Below the pieces are notes generated by a model. The model searched no databases, had not been told where the DNA came from, and saw nothing but the letters and a program-made list of their open reading frames with translations. The translations under genes were made by a program, and so were the position numbers. A stretch of 64,000 bases of DNA, taken from NCBI GenBank assembly GCA_964596125.1, contig CAZQRP010000015.1:22454-86453 (forward strand). Reading direction: 5' to 3'. Source of the DNA: CAZQRP01 sp964596125 (GTDB lineage Bacteria > Chloroflexota > Dehalococcoidia > GIF9 > UBA5629). Numbering within the stretch: position 1 is the first letter of the stretch; every line of letters starts with the position of its first letter. Of the stretch, positions 35,277 to 43,389 are shown piece by piece.

Positions 35277-35534
35277 TTAGCAGTCTGGTTTTCCATCTCT
35301 ACCACTCAGGATGGTCTGGTTGTGCATTCTCCGGGCAAACCTCGAAAGCACCACCCGTTTCTCGAATTTATAGATACCTGTCTCTTCAGCAATAAATTCT
35401 GTTCCTTCAACAAGAGCTAATATGTACAGTTCCGTTTGAGAAGGCTTCGAGGCACTAACTGTGGAAACGGGTAGAATTAATATCAGCAAAGCGAGCACGA
35501 CTATCACACTAATTGATTTGCCAATTATTCTCAT
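35277..35534 (-). CDS. Small secreted protein, 85 residues
   Basis: The N-terminus is a clear Sec signal: MRIIGKSISVIVVLALLILI followed by LPVSTVSA-S, cleavage expected after the ASA. The mature part is about 56 residues (KPSQTELYILALVEGTEFIAEE...) ending in RDGKPDC, with one Cys. I do not recognise a family. AAAGGAT lies before the ATG. A well-formed promoter at 35825-35853 would give a 5' leader of about 285 bases containing a hairpin shared with the beta-helix protein gene at 41170-42930, so the two secreted proteins may be regulated together. Confidence 0.6.
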   Translation of the reverse strand: MRIIGKSISVIVVLALLILILPVSTVSASKPSQTELYILALVEGTEFIAEETGIYKFEKRVVLSRFARRMHNQTILSGRDGKPDC

Positions 35535-35747
35535 GGATCATTATCCTTTCTATGCTATCTCCATATAAAGCCGTGTTCATGGTACTACATGAGGGTTGTT
35601 TTGCCTTGTACATTATGAGAATGTAGTTTGCTTTGGTTGGTATACAATGATCTTTAGTAATAGAAACCTGGTTAATAGTAATTTCCTTTTCACAATCAGG
35701 ACTTGTTATATAGAATTCTTGATTACATCAGTTTTCTTCTTCTATCA

Positions 35748-35814
35748 CCTCCTCTCAAGGCATACAAATAACCGATCTGTAAAAGATCGGTTACACCCCA
35801 GCCTATTACTACCC
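35748..35814 (-). promoter_or_regulatory. Conserved leader-RNA hairpin element, copy B
   Basis: On the minus strand this reads GGGTAGTAATAGGC, then a 10-bp perfect stem TAACCGATCT/AGATCGGTTA (35784-35793 with 35769-35778), then TATGCCTTGAGAGGAGG. The outer AGGC and GCCT can also pair, enclosing the stem. It starts within a few bases of the predicted transcription start. A related element with partly compensating changes lies at 42995-43058. It could be a riboswitch-like or protein-binding RNA; I could not match it to a known class. Confidence 0.5.
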
Positions 35815-35824
35815 TTTTCCCGAG

Positions 35825-35853
35825 ATTATAAATAGCCATATTTTAACTGTCAA
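35825..35853 (-). promoter_or_regulatory. Strong sigma-70 type promoter for the small secreted protein gene
   Basis: On the minus strand TTGACA (35848-35853) and TATAAT (35825-35830) are both perfect consensus and are 17 bases apart. The 35 or so bases upstream (AGTGAGGTTAAG, then TAGTGATAAGTAACG) are conserved before the promoter at 43183-43211, suggesting a shared activator or UP-like site. Confidence 0.8.
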
Positions 35854-35910
35854 CGTTACTTATCACTACTTAACCTCACTACTTCAATGATGTTTCAATA
35901 AACATGCTAC

Positions 35911-37536
35911 CTAAGAAGGCGGAGGACCGACAAGTGTATGTTGCTTGCGAAGCGGGATTTCTCTGATTAGTAAATTAACTACAAAGGCGACAATCAGCAT
36001 GAGAAGACCAATTAGAAAAACCTCTGAGAGAGCCGAACTAAGGGCTTGGCGCAATGCCTGCAGTACTTGTTCGAATAGTGCTGAACCCGCCACTCCCATC
36101 TGTGACAGAAGATCATGTAGCTGTGCCTGTGCTTCAGGACTGACCAATGCCTGAGGATTATTTGCCAAGGATGCTAGGCTTTCCTGCGGTATCACTGCTT
36201 TGATTGTGGTTGGAAGCCGGCTGATAAGCTCAGTGGCAAATCGGTTGTTCATCACTGAGCCAAGTATGGCCAGGCCAACCGAGCCTCCAATCGAGCGAAA
36301 GAAAGCCGTTGAGGAAGTAGCCACGCCGAGCAAATTGTAAGAAACAGCATTTTGAACGGCGATGGTGTAAAGCGGCATGGTAATACCTAGGCCAAAGCCA
36401 GTTGTTACTATATTCAATACCACGTCCGCATAGCTCGTCTCAATGGTCATCCTGGAAAGAAGAGCTAAGCCTGCACCCATAATTGCAATTCCTATTGCGC
36501 CTTGGATTCGGTAGTGTCCTCCGGCACGGGAAAGCAATTGGCCAGAGATGAAACTGCCAGCAATCATGCCAAGCATCATTGGTGTTAAAAAGCTTCCACT
36601 GGTAGTCGCTGTTACCCCAAGCACACCTTGGAATAAGAGAGGTATGAAGATGATAGCCCCGAACATGCCCATTCCCGTAAAGAAAATTACTACCTCGGAA
36701 ATGGCTACAATGCGGTTCCTGAACAATGATAGCGGAATAATAGGCTCCCTGCTTCGTTTTTCTGTCATGAGGAAAAGAGCCAGCATTACCATCGAAAAGC
36801 TGAACATACCAATGATCTGGGGGGAATCCCAGGAATACTCCACGCCACCCCATGATAGAGCCAGCATTACCGGCACAACAGTGAGCACGAGTGTTACTAA
36901 ACCAAAATAGTCAATATTATGTCTTAAATTGTCAGGGCGGAAGTTGGGGAAAAAGAATATAAACAAGGTGATAATTAATACTCCCAGAGGAATGTTAACA
37001 AAGAAGACCCAGTGCCAGGAAAGGGCATCAGTAATGTATCCTCCAAGCGTGGGGCCAACGATTGACGAAATGCCAAACACTCCGCTCATGAAGCCCTGAT
37101 ACTTGCCACGTTCCGCCGGAGGGAAGATGTCTCCAACTACAGTGAAAGCGTTGGCCATCATTATCCCGGCACCGATTCCCTGAATTCCCCGGAAGACGAT
37201 GATCTGTGTCATAGTACTACTCAGCCCACAGACGAATGAAGCCAAGATGAAGATTCCCAGACCGCTAATGTAAAAAAACTTTCGTCCATACATATCAGTC
37301 AGCTTGCCGGTAATCGGCATGGTCACTGCCGAAGTTATGATATAGGCGGTAGTCACCCACGTGTAATGACTAAAGCCACCCAGGTCGCTAATAATTCGCG
37401 GCATTGCTGTACCGACAACTGTCTGGTCCAATGAACTCAGGAACATTGCCAACAATACACCAGCAAATGTCACCATAACTTGCTGCTTGGGTAATGAGCG
37501 CAAACCAACCGGTTGTGCCTGAATCTCTCTTTCCAC
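35911..37536 (-). CDS. DHA2-type (EmrB/QacA) MFS drug exporter, 14 membrane segments
   Basis: 541 residues with about 14 membrane segments. The family motifs are FLSSLDQTVVGTAMPRIISD (segment 1), GKLTDMYGRKFFYISG (loop 2-3), RGIQGIGAGIMMANAF (motif B) and the antiporter motif GVFGISSIVGPTLGGY (motif C). It would export lipophilic drugs or fatty-acid-like compounds using the proton gradient. The MarR regulator gene ends eight bases upstream on the same strand, so both form an operon with likely local repression. The region near 450-490 is a long hydrophilic extracellular loop, usual for this family. Confidence 0.9.
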   Translation of the reverse strand: MEREIQAQPVGLRSLPKQQVMVTFAGVLLAMFLSSLDQTVVGTAMPRIISDLGGFSHYTWVTTAYIITSAVTMPITGKLTDMYGRKFFYISGLGIFILASFVCGLSSTMTQIIVFRGIQGIGAGIMMANAFTVVGDIFPPAERGKYQGFMSGVFGISSIVGPTLGGYITDALSWHWVFFVNIPLGVLIITLFIFFFPNFRPDNLRHNIDYFGLVTLVLTVVPVMLALSWGGVEYSWDSPQIIGMFSFSMVMLALFLMTEKRSREPIIPLSLFRNRIVAISEVVIFFTGMGMFGAIIFIPLLFQGVLGVTATTSGSFLTPMMLGMIAGSFISGQLLSRAGGHYRIQGAIGIAIMGAGLALLSRMTIETSYADVVLNIVTTGFGLGITMPLYTIAVQNAVSYNLLGVATSSTAFFRSIGGSVGLAILGSVMNNRFATELISRLPTTIKAVIPQESLASLANNPQALVSPEAQAQLHDLLSQMGVAGSALFEQVLQALRQALSSALSEVFLIGLLMLIVAFVVNLLIREIPLRKQHTLVGPPPS

Positions 37537-37544
37537 TTTCTCTA

Positions 37545-37985
37545 CTATTCTAGCTTTGCCCCGATATTCTTCAGTTTCTCCAGTGCAATTGACAGATCCG
37601 CTAGCTCGGCCGGCGTAAGATGTGATAGTTTGTTTCTCATAGTCTGCTTCATTATCCTTCTACATTCCTTTAGCATGGCCTTACCATGATCAGTCAGCGA
37701 GATATTGATTACTCGCCTGTCCTTTGCATCGGGATGCCTGGCAACTATATCCAGGTCTACAAGCTGGTCTATCAGATGAGTCATCTGCGATTTTGGTATT
37801 ACTAATATCTTGGCGACTTCAGAAACGGCTAAGCTTTTTTCCCTGAGCATTCCCATAATGGCTAGGTGGAGGCGGGAAAGGTCTCCGGTTACGCCATCCA
37901 GGTCCATCCTAAGTAGCTTTTTGTGGATCATTGGAAGAATATGAAACAGGTTCTCAAGGATTCTATCAATGGTGTTGTTTTCCAT
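37545..37985 (-). CDS. MarR-family transcriptional regulator
   Basis: 146 residues from the ATG at 37985 (MENNTIDRILENLFHILP). The open frame extends about 345 bases further upstream but crosses the promoter at 38043-38071 and gives no recognisable protein, so the short form is preferred. The winged helix is KSLAVSEVAKILVIPKSQMTHLIDQLVDLDIVARHPDAKDRRVINISLTDHGKAML (positions 50-105, read in segments), with the DxRR wing. The C-terminal helix completes the dimer. It is the first gene of the operon with the EmrB-type exporter, whose expression it probably represses until a ligand binds. Confidence 0.9.
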   Translation of the reverse strand: MENNTIDRILENLFHILPMIHKKLLRMDLDGVTGDLSRLHLAIMGMLREKSLAVSEVAKILVIPKSQMTHLIDQLVDLDIVARHPDAKDRRVINISLTDHGKAMLKECRRIMKQTMRNKLSHLTPAELADLSIALEKLKNIGAKLE

Positions 37986-38566
37986 ACTTCGGTCAGTCCT
38001 TATGATGACAGTTCGCTGAAATAACAGTTTGCTTAACGAACTATTATAGCATCTTTTTGAGGGAGGCTCAACGCAATTTCCGGACTTGAATCTTAAAAAC
38101 TCATCTGGCGCCCGGGACTGCCCTGAAATTAGATTTTCCTGAAGTATCACTTTCTGACTTTCTTTTAGACGCAGCGGGTTGAACATTCCTGAGGATTGTG
38201 CAATAAGAGAAAGCCTTGATGTCTGTATGAAGTTGGGAAGCGTGTCTTCAGGAATCCATGATGACACAATGACCATGAAAGGACGGTCTCTATTTTCTAC
38301 TGCACGTAATTGTATCGTACAAGAAGACACTCAAACCTCAACCGACAGGTTCGGGTGATACAAATATACGAGGGAGTCCTGTGGATTGTAGAATAACACC
38401 ACAGCGTTCATATCTACACCGGTGCGCCGAGCCTCTACCAGCAAATCACACATCTAATACTTAGAACGTCTCGATAGTGTCCCATTGATGCTGACAATTT
38501 ACAGTACAAATCTGGTAGCAGCCCTTGTCTAACTTTTGAACATAACCACTAATAGCTAGTCCTGTA
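37986..38566. other. Region upstream of the marR gene
   Basis: Apart from the promoter and inverted repeat listed, I see no gene. An open minus-strand frame continues to 38330, but its sequence is not family-like and it lacks a ribosome-binding site. The part nearest 38567 must contain the terminator of the nitroreductase gene, which I cannot place. Confidence 0.4.
38043..38071 (-). promoter_or_regulatory. Promoter of the marR-exporter operon with nearby inverted repeat
   Basis: On the minus strand TTGAGC (38066-38071) and TATAAT (38043-38048) are 17 bases apart. Just downstream, between the -10 and the MarR start, AGTTCG and CGAACT form an imperfect inverted pair within 38012-38043. This is a plausible autoregulatory MarR operator. 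The promoter is well supported; the operator is inference. Confidence 0.65.
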
Positions 38567-39244
38567 TCAAGCTCGGCGGAGGCTAGCAACGAAGTCTCTA
38601 ATCTGTTGCTCTGTCCGGAACTTGGCCTTGTCGTAGTAGTCGTAGTGAAGCACCTCCTCCTTGGCTCTCACTAGGCGGGGCTTCGGTTTTGTATCAGGAT
38701 AGCCCACTGCCATCATGTCATAAAACTCCAGTTCCTTCGGTACTCCAAGAAGCGCTTTAACAAGACTTTGCACGTAGGGGCTAGCAATAACGGAGACCCA
38801 TTGTGTCCCAAGACCCAAGGTAGTAGCTGCCAGATTCATATAAAGAAAAGCATTAGCTAGGTTGGTATTGAGCATGGAACCGCTCTGCTGCAGGAGCGTG
38901 TTCACGGGATACGCCTCCTTGGTTCTGGTATCACCACATAGGATTATAAATACCGGGGCACGGACATAACCAGGAGTTCCCCTTTTAAACCGCAGCTCTG
39001 GCTCCCTGACAGCTTCCGTTTTCCGCATGAGGTCAATATACTCTCTATTCAGTTCGATAATTCTGTCTCTCAATTCCTGTCTCCTGACAACGATGAATTC
39101 CCAGGGTTGTGAGTTGGCTGCCGACGGGGCCCAGCGAGCCACCTCAATAATTTTCTCTATATATTCATCAGGTATCGGCTCTGGCTTGAACTTGCGGATG
39201 CTTCTCCTTTTTTTGACTAATTCAAGAAGACCCTCGTAATCCAT
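38567..39244 (-). CDS. Nitroreductase-family flavoprotein
   Basis: 225 residues. The N-terminal KKRRSIRKFKPEPIPDEYIE and VARWAPSAANSQPWEFIVV are the FMN-binding hallmarks of the nitroreductase fold; the mid region AFLYMNLAATTLGLGTQWVS and the C-terminal GYPDTKPKPRLVRAKEEVLHYDYYD fit the NfsB/FMN reductase-like group. It would reduce nitro, quinone or other electrophilic substrates with NAD(P)H, or act as a dehydrogenase. AAGGAGG precedes the ATG. It is a single gene. Confidence 0.9.
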   Translation of the reverse strand: MDYEGLLELVKKRRSIRKFKPEPIPDEYIEKIIEVARWAPSAANSQPWEFIVVRRQELRDRIIELNREYIDLMRKTEAVREPELRFKRGTPGYVRAPVFIILCGDTRTKEAYPVNTLLQQSGSMLNTNLANAFLYMNLAATTLGLGTQWVSVIASPYVQSLVKALLGVPKELEFYDMMAVGYPDTKPKPRLVRAKEEVLHYDYYDKAKFRTEQQIRDFVASLRRA

Positions 39245-39556
39245 GACAACCTCCTTATTTCATGAAATCTACTATTGTATTGTACACTATAAGAAACGAT
39301 AGCATGGCCAGGATGATACTCTATGTAATAGATGTAACACAATGAGAGAAGCAAACTATGTTAGACCTACAGCCAATATATTACTTTGGGCTATGTGGTT
39401 AGAAATTATGACTATATTGGTCAAAACAGATAGAGCGTAGGATGTTCTATTCATTAGGCCATACTACGAGCTAATCTCGTTAATTTCTTAAGTTAACAAA
39501 TAGCACGGCCTATAATCAGGATAAACTATAGAACTTAAAAAGTCTAAATCATAGCG
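39245..39556. other. Divergent intergenic region
   Basis: No gene is seen in these 312 bases between the minus-strand nitroreductase and the plus-strand epimerase. The ribosome-binding site of the nitroreductase is at its left edge. Promoters for both genes are expected but I see no convincing -35/-10 pair. Confidence 0.35.
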
Positions 39557-40441
39557 ATGATTCTAATTACCGGAAGTACCGGATTCGTTGGCAGGCACGT
39601 AGTCGAAGAGTTGCTTTCCAGGGGCAAAGAGATCAGGTGTTTGCTAAGAGGTCCCGCAAACTTGAAGATATTAAATGGGTTTAATGTCGAAATATGCTAT
39701 GGGGATGTCACTAACCCACAGTCGTTAGAAGCAGTGCTGGAAAATGTTGAAGCCGTAGTCCACCTTGTAGCCATAATTAAAGAGGCAAGACAAGCTACTT
39801 TTGAAGGGGTGAACTATTTAGGCACGAGAAATGTGGTTCAAGTGGCCAAAATGAACAACGTGAAAAGGCTGATCTATATGAGTAACTTAGGAACTGGACC
39901 CGACAGAAGTTATCCCTTGCTCTACACTAAGTGGTGCGCGGAAGAAGAAGTAAAGAAATGTAGTATAGACTTTACTATCCTCCGACCGTCGATCATGTTC
40001 GGCAAAGGAGATGGTTTCGTAACTGTGCTGGCTAGTATCGTGAAAAAACTACCATTGGTGCCGGTAATTGGCTCGGGCAGAACCAAGTTCCAGTTGATCT
40101 CTGTAGACGATGTGGCAACTTGTGTGGCTAAAGCTTTTGAAGACAAGCATACGATCAATCGCATTATTCCTTTGGGCGGTCCGGAGCATTTGAGCTTTGA
40201 GGATATTATCGACATGATTATTCGGAGCTTGCGACTCAGACGGCCCAAGTTTCATATTCCGAGGCCTTTGATGCAGCCGATAGTGTGGGGGATGGAAAAG
40301 GTATTGACCACGCCTCCACTTACATCAGCCCAGCTCGCAATGCTTAGTCGAGACAATATTACCGATGTTGACATTGTCGAAAAATTCTTTGGCTTTAAAC
40401 CCATCTCATTGCAAGAAAGGATAGGAACCATCCTGCAGTAA
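39557..40441 (+). CDS. NAD(P)-binding epimerase/complex I NDUFA9-like protein
   Basis: 294 residues. The Rossmann nucleotide motif ILITGSTGFVGRHVVEEL is at the extreme N-terminus, followed by GDVTNPQSLEAVLENVEAVVHLVA and the catalytic-region LIYMSNLG and YTKWCAEEEVKK (Y-x3-K region lacks the strict YxxxK, here Y-T-K-W). It belongs to the atypical extended SDR group close to NDUFA9 and NmrA-type proteins, which often bind NAD(P) without classical epimerase activity. The role is unknown. It is a single gene without a clear Shine-Dalgarno. Confidence 0.82.
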   Translation: MILITGSTGFVGRHVVEELLSRGKEIRCLLRGPANLKILNGFNVEICYGDVTNPQSLEAVLENVEAVVHLVAIIKEARQATFEGVNYLGTRNVVQVAKMNNVKRLIYMSNLGTGPDRSYPLLYTKWCAEEEVKKCSIDFTILRPSIMFGKGDGFVTVLASIVKKLPLVPVIGSGRTKFQLISVDDVATCVAKAFEDKHTINRIIPLGGPEHLSFEDIIDMIIRSLRLRRPKFHIPRPLMQPIVWGMEKVLTTPPLTSAQLAMLSRDNITDVDIVEKFFGFKPISLQERIGTILQ

Positions 40442-40491
40442 GACTATCAGACTTGCTACTTACTACCTAATAACTTGCTGAACAAATCATC

Positions 40492-40715
40492 TGAATGTAC
40501 AAGTTGGCTAACATTAAAGTTACTTGAAACCCCCATGTAGTTTTAATCAGTTCTATTCACGAGAAGACCAGTAAGTAGTGCCACTAGTATTGAGCGACTG
40601 TAGGTCTTAAATATATATGTGATATATAACATATCTATCCCTACACACAACTGCTATGATTCATCTATATTTACCTGCATGTGCTATGCATAACATATAT
40701 ATGCATAGTGGTAAT
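40492..40715 (+). repeat. Dispersed intergenic repeat, copy 2
   Basis: Closely matches the reverse complement of 50051-50190. Blocks shared by those two copies include AACATTAAAGT.ACTTGAAA, CCCCATGTA, TCTAT/TCTATTCA, ACCAGT.AGTAG and CCACTAGTATTGAGCGACT. The 3' AT-rich tail is shared with copy 1 at 32131-32365. It is non-coding and sits after the epimerase stop codon. Confidence 0.65.
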
Positions 40716-41098
40716 AGCTGTGCATAGTTGTAACGTAGCTGGGGAAAAAGTGACTATTTGAAAGCATGGCTGTGGCCTGGGAGTGCCTAGCTAGGAGTCT
40801 GGTAGGGGCATGCGAGTGGCATGTCAGGCTTATAAGAATCTATACGTGTAATAGTGGTCTTCAATAGCTGTCCTTTAGCTGTCACATGAGTGTAATAAAA
40901 GTGAAGTCTGGTAGCTATAGATATGGATGGATAAGAGAAATAGATGTAAAAAGAGAGCAGCATGGATATGGTATTGAGAATAAACGTTTATTGCAGATTT
41001 AGATGTAATATGCAGTGATATTTAAGACGAGCTCTTTTTACATTTTGGCTTGATGTGCGATCAGTTTATCGGCCTATGGGGCTGGTCTCATCGTAAAC

Positions 41099-41127
41099 GA
41101 GAGGTCAGGTCGTTACCCTGACCTCTC
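41099..41127. terminator. Strong hairpin downstream of the beta-helix gene
   Basis: GAGAGGTCAGG (41099-41109) and CCTGACCTCTC (41117-41127) form a perfect 11-bp stem with a 7-base loop, 43 bases after the stop codon of the minus-strand beta-helix gene. The following tract on the minus strand is only moderately T-rich (GTTTACG), so terminator is probable but not certain. Confidence 0.55.
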
Positions 41128-41169
41128 ATTGTAATCAAGTGCCAGGCAACACACTTACGGCCTAGCGGT

Positions 41170-42930
41170 TTAAGGACCGTGCCCCACGGGAACGACTGGC
41201 TGATGCAACCAGGGGTCATAGTCTACATTTAAGGATACTGCGTCTCCCTTACCTTTGCATTTCTCAGCAGGATTTTTCTCTTCACCTGGCGTACAAGGTC
41301 CGCGTTGATTGCCCCACCAGTTGTTAGTGGCGTCAACTTCTAAGTTTGATATTACTGATTCTACCCCGTATATGCCATTTTTCATGAAATTGTTGAAGTG
41401 AATAGCAATGCCTGAACCGTCCACACCACCACCTACTCTTATACCAGTCCATCCGTTGCTTCTAAATGTATTGTTTGTTATGGTGGCTACAGTTACATCC
41501 GGTTCCGCCCCACCGATATTAGGGATGTCTATTCCATGGTACGTATTATGGTGAATATTATTGGAATCAATGACAGTTCCCGTGGTATGGTTCCGGATTT
41601 GAATTCCATGATAGCATTCCGAAATGTCGTTGTTGGTAATGGTTGACGGTACAAAAGCTTGAATACCTTCATAGGTTGTATCGGAGATGGTATTATTGTT
41701 GATTATGCTACCATTTGCACTACCTGTGATTTGGGTTCCCTTGTAGCATCCCGAGATATCGTTGTCCTCAATGGTTGACGGTACAAAGGCTTGAATACCT
41801 TCATAGGTTGTATCGGAGATGGTATTACCGCTGATTATGCTACCATTTGCACTACCTGTGATTTGGATTCCCTTGTAGCATTCCGAGATATCGTTGTCCT
41901 TGATGGTTGACGGTACAAAAGCTTGAATACCTTCATAGGTTGTATCGGAGATGGTATTATTGTTGATTATGCTACCATTTGCACTACCTGTGATTTGGGT
42001 TCCCTTGTAGCATCCCGAGATATCGTTGTCCTCAATGGTTGACGGTACAAAGGCTTGAATACCTTCATAGGTTGTATCGGAGATGGTATTACCGCTGATT
42101 ATGCTACCATTTGCACTACCTGTGATTTGGATTCCCTTGTAGCATTCCGAGATGTCGTTGTCCTTGATGGTTGACGGTGCAAAAACTTGTATGCCTTCGT
42201 AAAAAGTATTATAGATAGTATTATTGTTTATTCCCGCATTGCCATTAACACCTACACAAATACCTTTATTGCTGGGAATATCCTTAATTGTATTATTGGA
42301 TATCTCCACTTCACCATCACAACTGATAGCCTCCCATTCAGTATTGGAGAGAGTATTATGCTCAATTAAGACATCTTCAGCTCCGGCATAAATGTAGATA
42401 CCATGTGGATCAGTTCCACTTATGTTCTTGATTATACAATTTCTTATTGTCGCACCATCACCATCGGCGCTTATAATTATTCGGCCGCCACCAGAGCCTT
42501 CACCGCTGGTAAATGTGAAACCGTCTATGGTTATATTTAAATCATATAATGAATACGGCACACCATTTGTTCTCACCAGAATGGATTCTCCCCCTCTATC
42601 TATGCTTCCAGCAGGGTCAATACCAGATTTAGCACCAAGCAATGTGACACTTTTCGTAATTCTATACCCTGCTGGTATTCCCAATGAGCTATCCCATATA
42701 TCGTTTGTATACGTTCCCGCTGCTACGCTAATGGTGTCACCGGAACTCGATTGCTGGATAGCATATGTTATTGTAGCCCATGGACTGCCTTCACTCCCAT
42801 CGCCAGTGATATCACTACCGGTAGTAGCCACATACCAGGTGCTTTGTGCTTCCACTGGTGGCGCTATCACCAGGCTGAAGCTCAACATTAGCAACAAAGC
42901 TAATAGGACACCGAGAAATTTCTTTTTCAT
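41170..42930 (-). CDS. Secreted right-handed parallel beta-helix (NosD/PbH1-type) protein
   Basis: 586 residues. The N-terminal Sec signal (about 1-29) ends in PPVEAQS. The sequence then reads WYVATTGSDITGDGSEGSPWATITYAI, the standard start of DUF1565/pectate-lyase-like beta-helices. The body is made of PbH1 coils of about 22 residues, with many NNT, DND and GNTIS turns and the asparagine ladder typical of NosD-like carbohydrate-binding helices. Four 44-residue double coils (encoded at 41641-42168) are almost identical. The C-terminus has the family's NNWWGNQRGPCTPG followed by a short tail without an anchor. GGAAGGAG precedes the ATG. Probable surface or extracellular polysaccharide binding or cleavage. 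A conserved promoter and leader element lie upstream. Confidence 0.88.
   Translation of the reverse strand: MKKKFLGVLLALLLMLSFSLVIAPPVEAQSTWYVATTGSDITGDGSEGSPWATITYAIQQSSSGDTISVAAGTYTNDIWDSSLGIPAGYRITKSVTLLGAKSGIDPAGSIDRGGESILVRTNGVPYSLYDLNITIDGFTFTSGEGSGGGRIIISADGDGATIRNCIIKNISGTDPHGIYIYAGAEDVLIEHNTLSNTEWEAISCDGEVEISNNTIKDIPSNKGICVGVNGNAGINNNTIYNTFYEGIQVFAPSTIKDNDISECYKGIQITGSANGSIISGNTISDTTYEGIQAFVPSTIEDNDISGCYKGTQITGSANGSIINNNTISDTTYEGIQAFVPSTIKDNDISECYKGIQITGSANGSIISGNTISDTTYEGIQAFVPSTIEDNDISGCYKGTQITGSANGSIINNNTISDTTYEGIQAFVPSTITNNDISECYHGIQIRNHTTGTVIDSNNIHHNTYHGIDIPNIGGAEPDVTVATITNNTFRSNGWTGIRVGGGVDGSGIAIHFNNFMKNGIYGVESVISNLEVDATNNWWGNQRGPCTPGEEKNPAEKCKGKGDAVSLNVDYDPWLHQPVVPVGHGP
41641..42168 (-). 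repeat. Four 132-nt coding repeats arranged as two 264-nt near-identical pairs
   Basis: The marker GGTTGACGGT occurs at 41641, 41773, 41905, 42037 and 42169, exactly 132 bases apart. Odd and even copies differ in the same places (for example TTATTGTTGATT versus TTACCGCTGATT), so the higher-order unit is 264 bases and its two copies are almost identical. Each 132-base unit encodes 44 residues, or two beta-helix coils. Such long identity in DNA points to a recent duplication or gene conversion. Confidence 0.92.
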
Positions 42931-42994
42931 AATTTACTCCTTCCATATTTAGATTTACATTACCGTCGGTACGACTTCCTTTTATCAAGAGATT

Positions 42995-43058
42995 GCCTCT
43001 TTTCAAAGCATAAAACCGACTTTTTAAGGTCGGTTTCACTATTGGCTCGCTACCACCC
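42995..43058 (-). promoter_or_regulatory. Conserved leader-RNA hairpin element, copy A
   Basis: On the minus strand this reads GGGTGGTAGCGAGCC, then the stem AAACCGAC/GTCGGTTT (8 bp, 8-base loop; plus-strand 43013-43020 with 43029-43036), then TATGCTTTGAAAAGAGGC. It matches the element at 35748-35814 in order, spacing and the flanking GGGTRGTA and TATGCYTTGA blocks. Stem bases differ in a paired way in part (GAC/GTC versus GATC/GATC), which suggests an RNA structure. It lies 65-128 bases before the beta-helix start codon. Confidence 0.5.
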
Positions 43059-43175
43059 AAGTGACCACTTATAGATGGCAGTTCAGCACTCCTGTTGAAT
43101 TGGTATGTAACTTGGATAAAACTCGCTCTCTATTTTATCGCTATTGTCTAGGACTCCTTAAATGACTATAGATAG

Positions 43176-43200
43176 GTCTTTTAGGATAAACCTAAAAGAC
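43176..43200. promoter_or_regulatory. Perfect 10-bp inverted repeat overlapping the -10 region
   Basis: GTCTTTTAGG, five-base spacer, CCTAAAAGAC. The left arm and spacer cover the -10 box of the minus-strand promoter at 43183-43211. Position and symmetry fit a repressor operator controlling the beta-helix gene. It is absent from the otherwise similar promoter at 35825-35853. Confidence 0.55.
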
Positions 43201-43211
43201 TAAATTGTCAA
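43183..43211 (-). promoter_or_regulatory. Promoter of the beta-helix gene
   Basis: On the minus strand TTGACA (43206-43211) and TATCCT (43183-43188) are 17 bases apart. The upstream sequence AGTGAGATTAAGG, then TAGGATAAGTGACC, closely matches that before the 35825-35853 promoter. The predicted transcript has a leader of about 245 bases. Confidence 0.65.
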
Positions 43212-43389
43212 GGTCACTTATCCTACCTTAATCTCACTATCACAGGATGCATAATAAATGACTCTGATTAAACAAATTGACGAAATGTTTAATTGAATTT
43301 TTATGTCCACATAAACATCCCGGAGATTACAAGTCCTGTATGTGAAGATTGCTAATAACGTGGTACAATTATTGAGGTCAGGTCAATGG

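Larger units (their letters stand above)
35535..35910. other. Intergenic leader and promoter region
   Basis: No coding region is supported. It holds the promoter and hairpin leader element listed separately, then about 210 bases of AT-rich leader without other recognisable features before the start codon of the small secreted protein. Confidence 0.45.
40442..41169. other. Long intergenic stretch with dispersed repeat and hairpin
   Basis: No gene is evident in 728 bases. It contains dispersed repeat copy 2 (40492-40715) and a strong hairpin near 41099-41127, both listed separately. The section 40716-41098 is AT-rich with short ATATAT and GTGCATA runs and no coding potential on either strand. 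Confidence 0.45.
42931..43389. other. Intergenic promoter and leader region of the beta-helix gene
   Basis: No gene is supported; a short open frame at 42815-43060 overlaps the signal-peptide end of the beta-helix gene and is not credible. The promoter, palindrome and leader hairpin are listed separately. From 43212 to 43389 I see only the conserved upstream block up to about 43250 and the end of the methyltransferase gene at the right. Confidence 0.5.

Noticed and set aside
37986..38330. Upstream extension of the MarR gene to 38330
   Set aside because: It crosses a good promoter and its translation has no MarR features; the start at 37985 gives the usual length.
42815..43060. Minus-strand frame across the beta-helix start
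   Set aside because: It runs through the leader hairpin and the signal-peptide region in a different frame and has no start signal.
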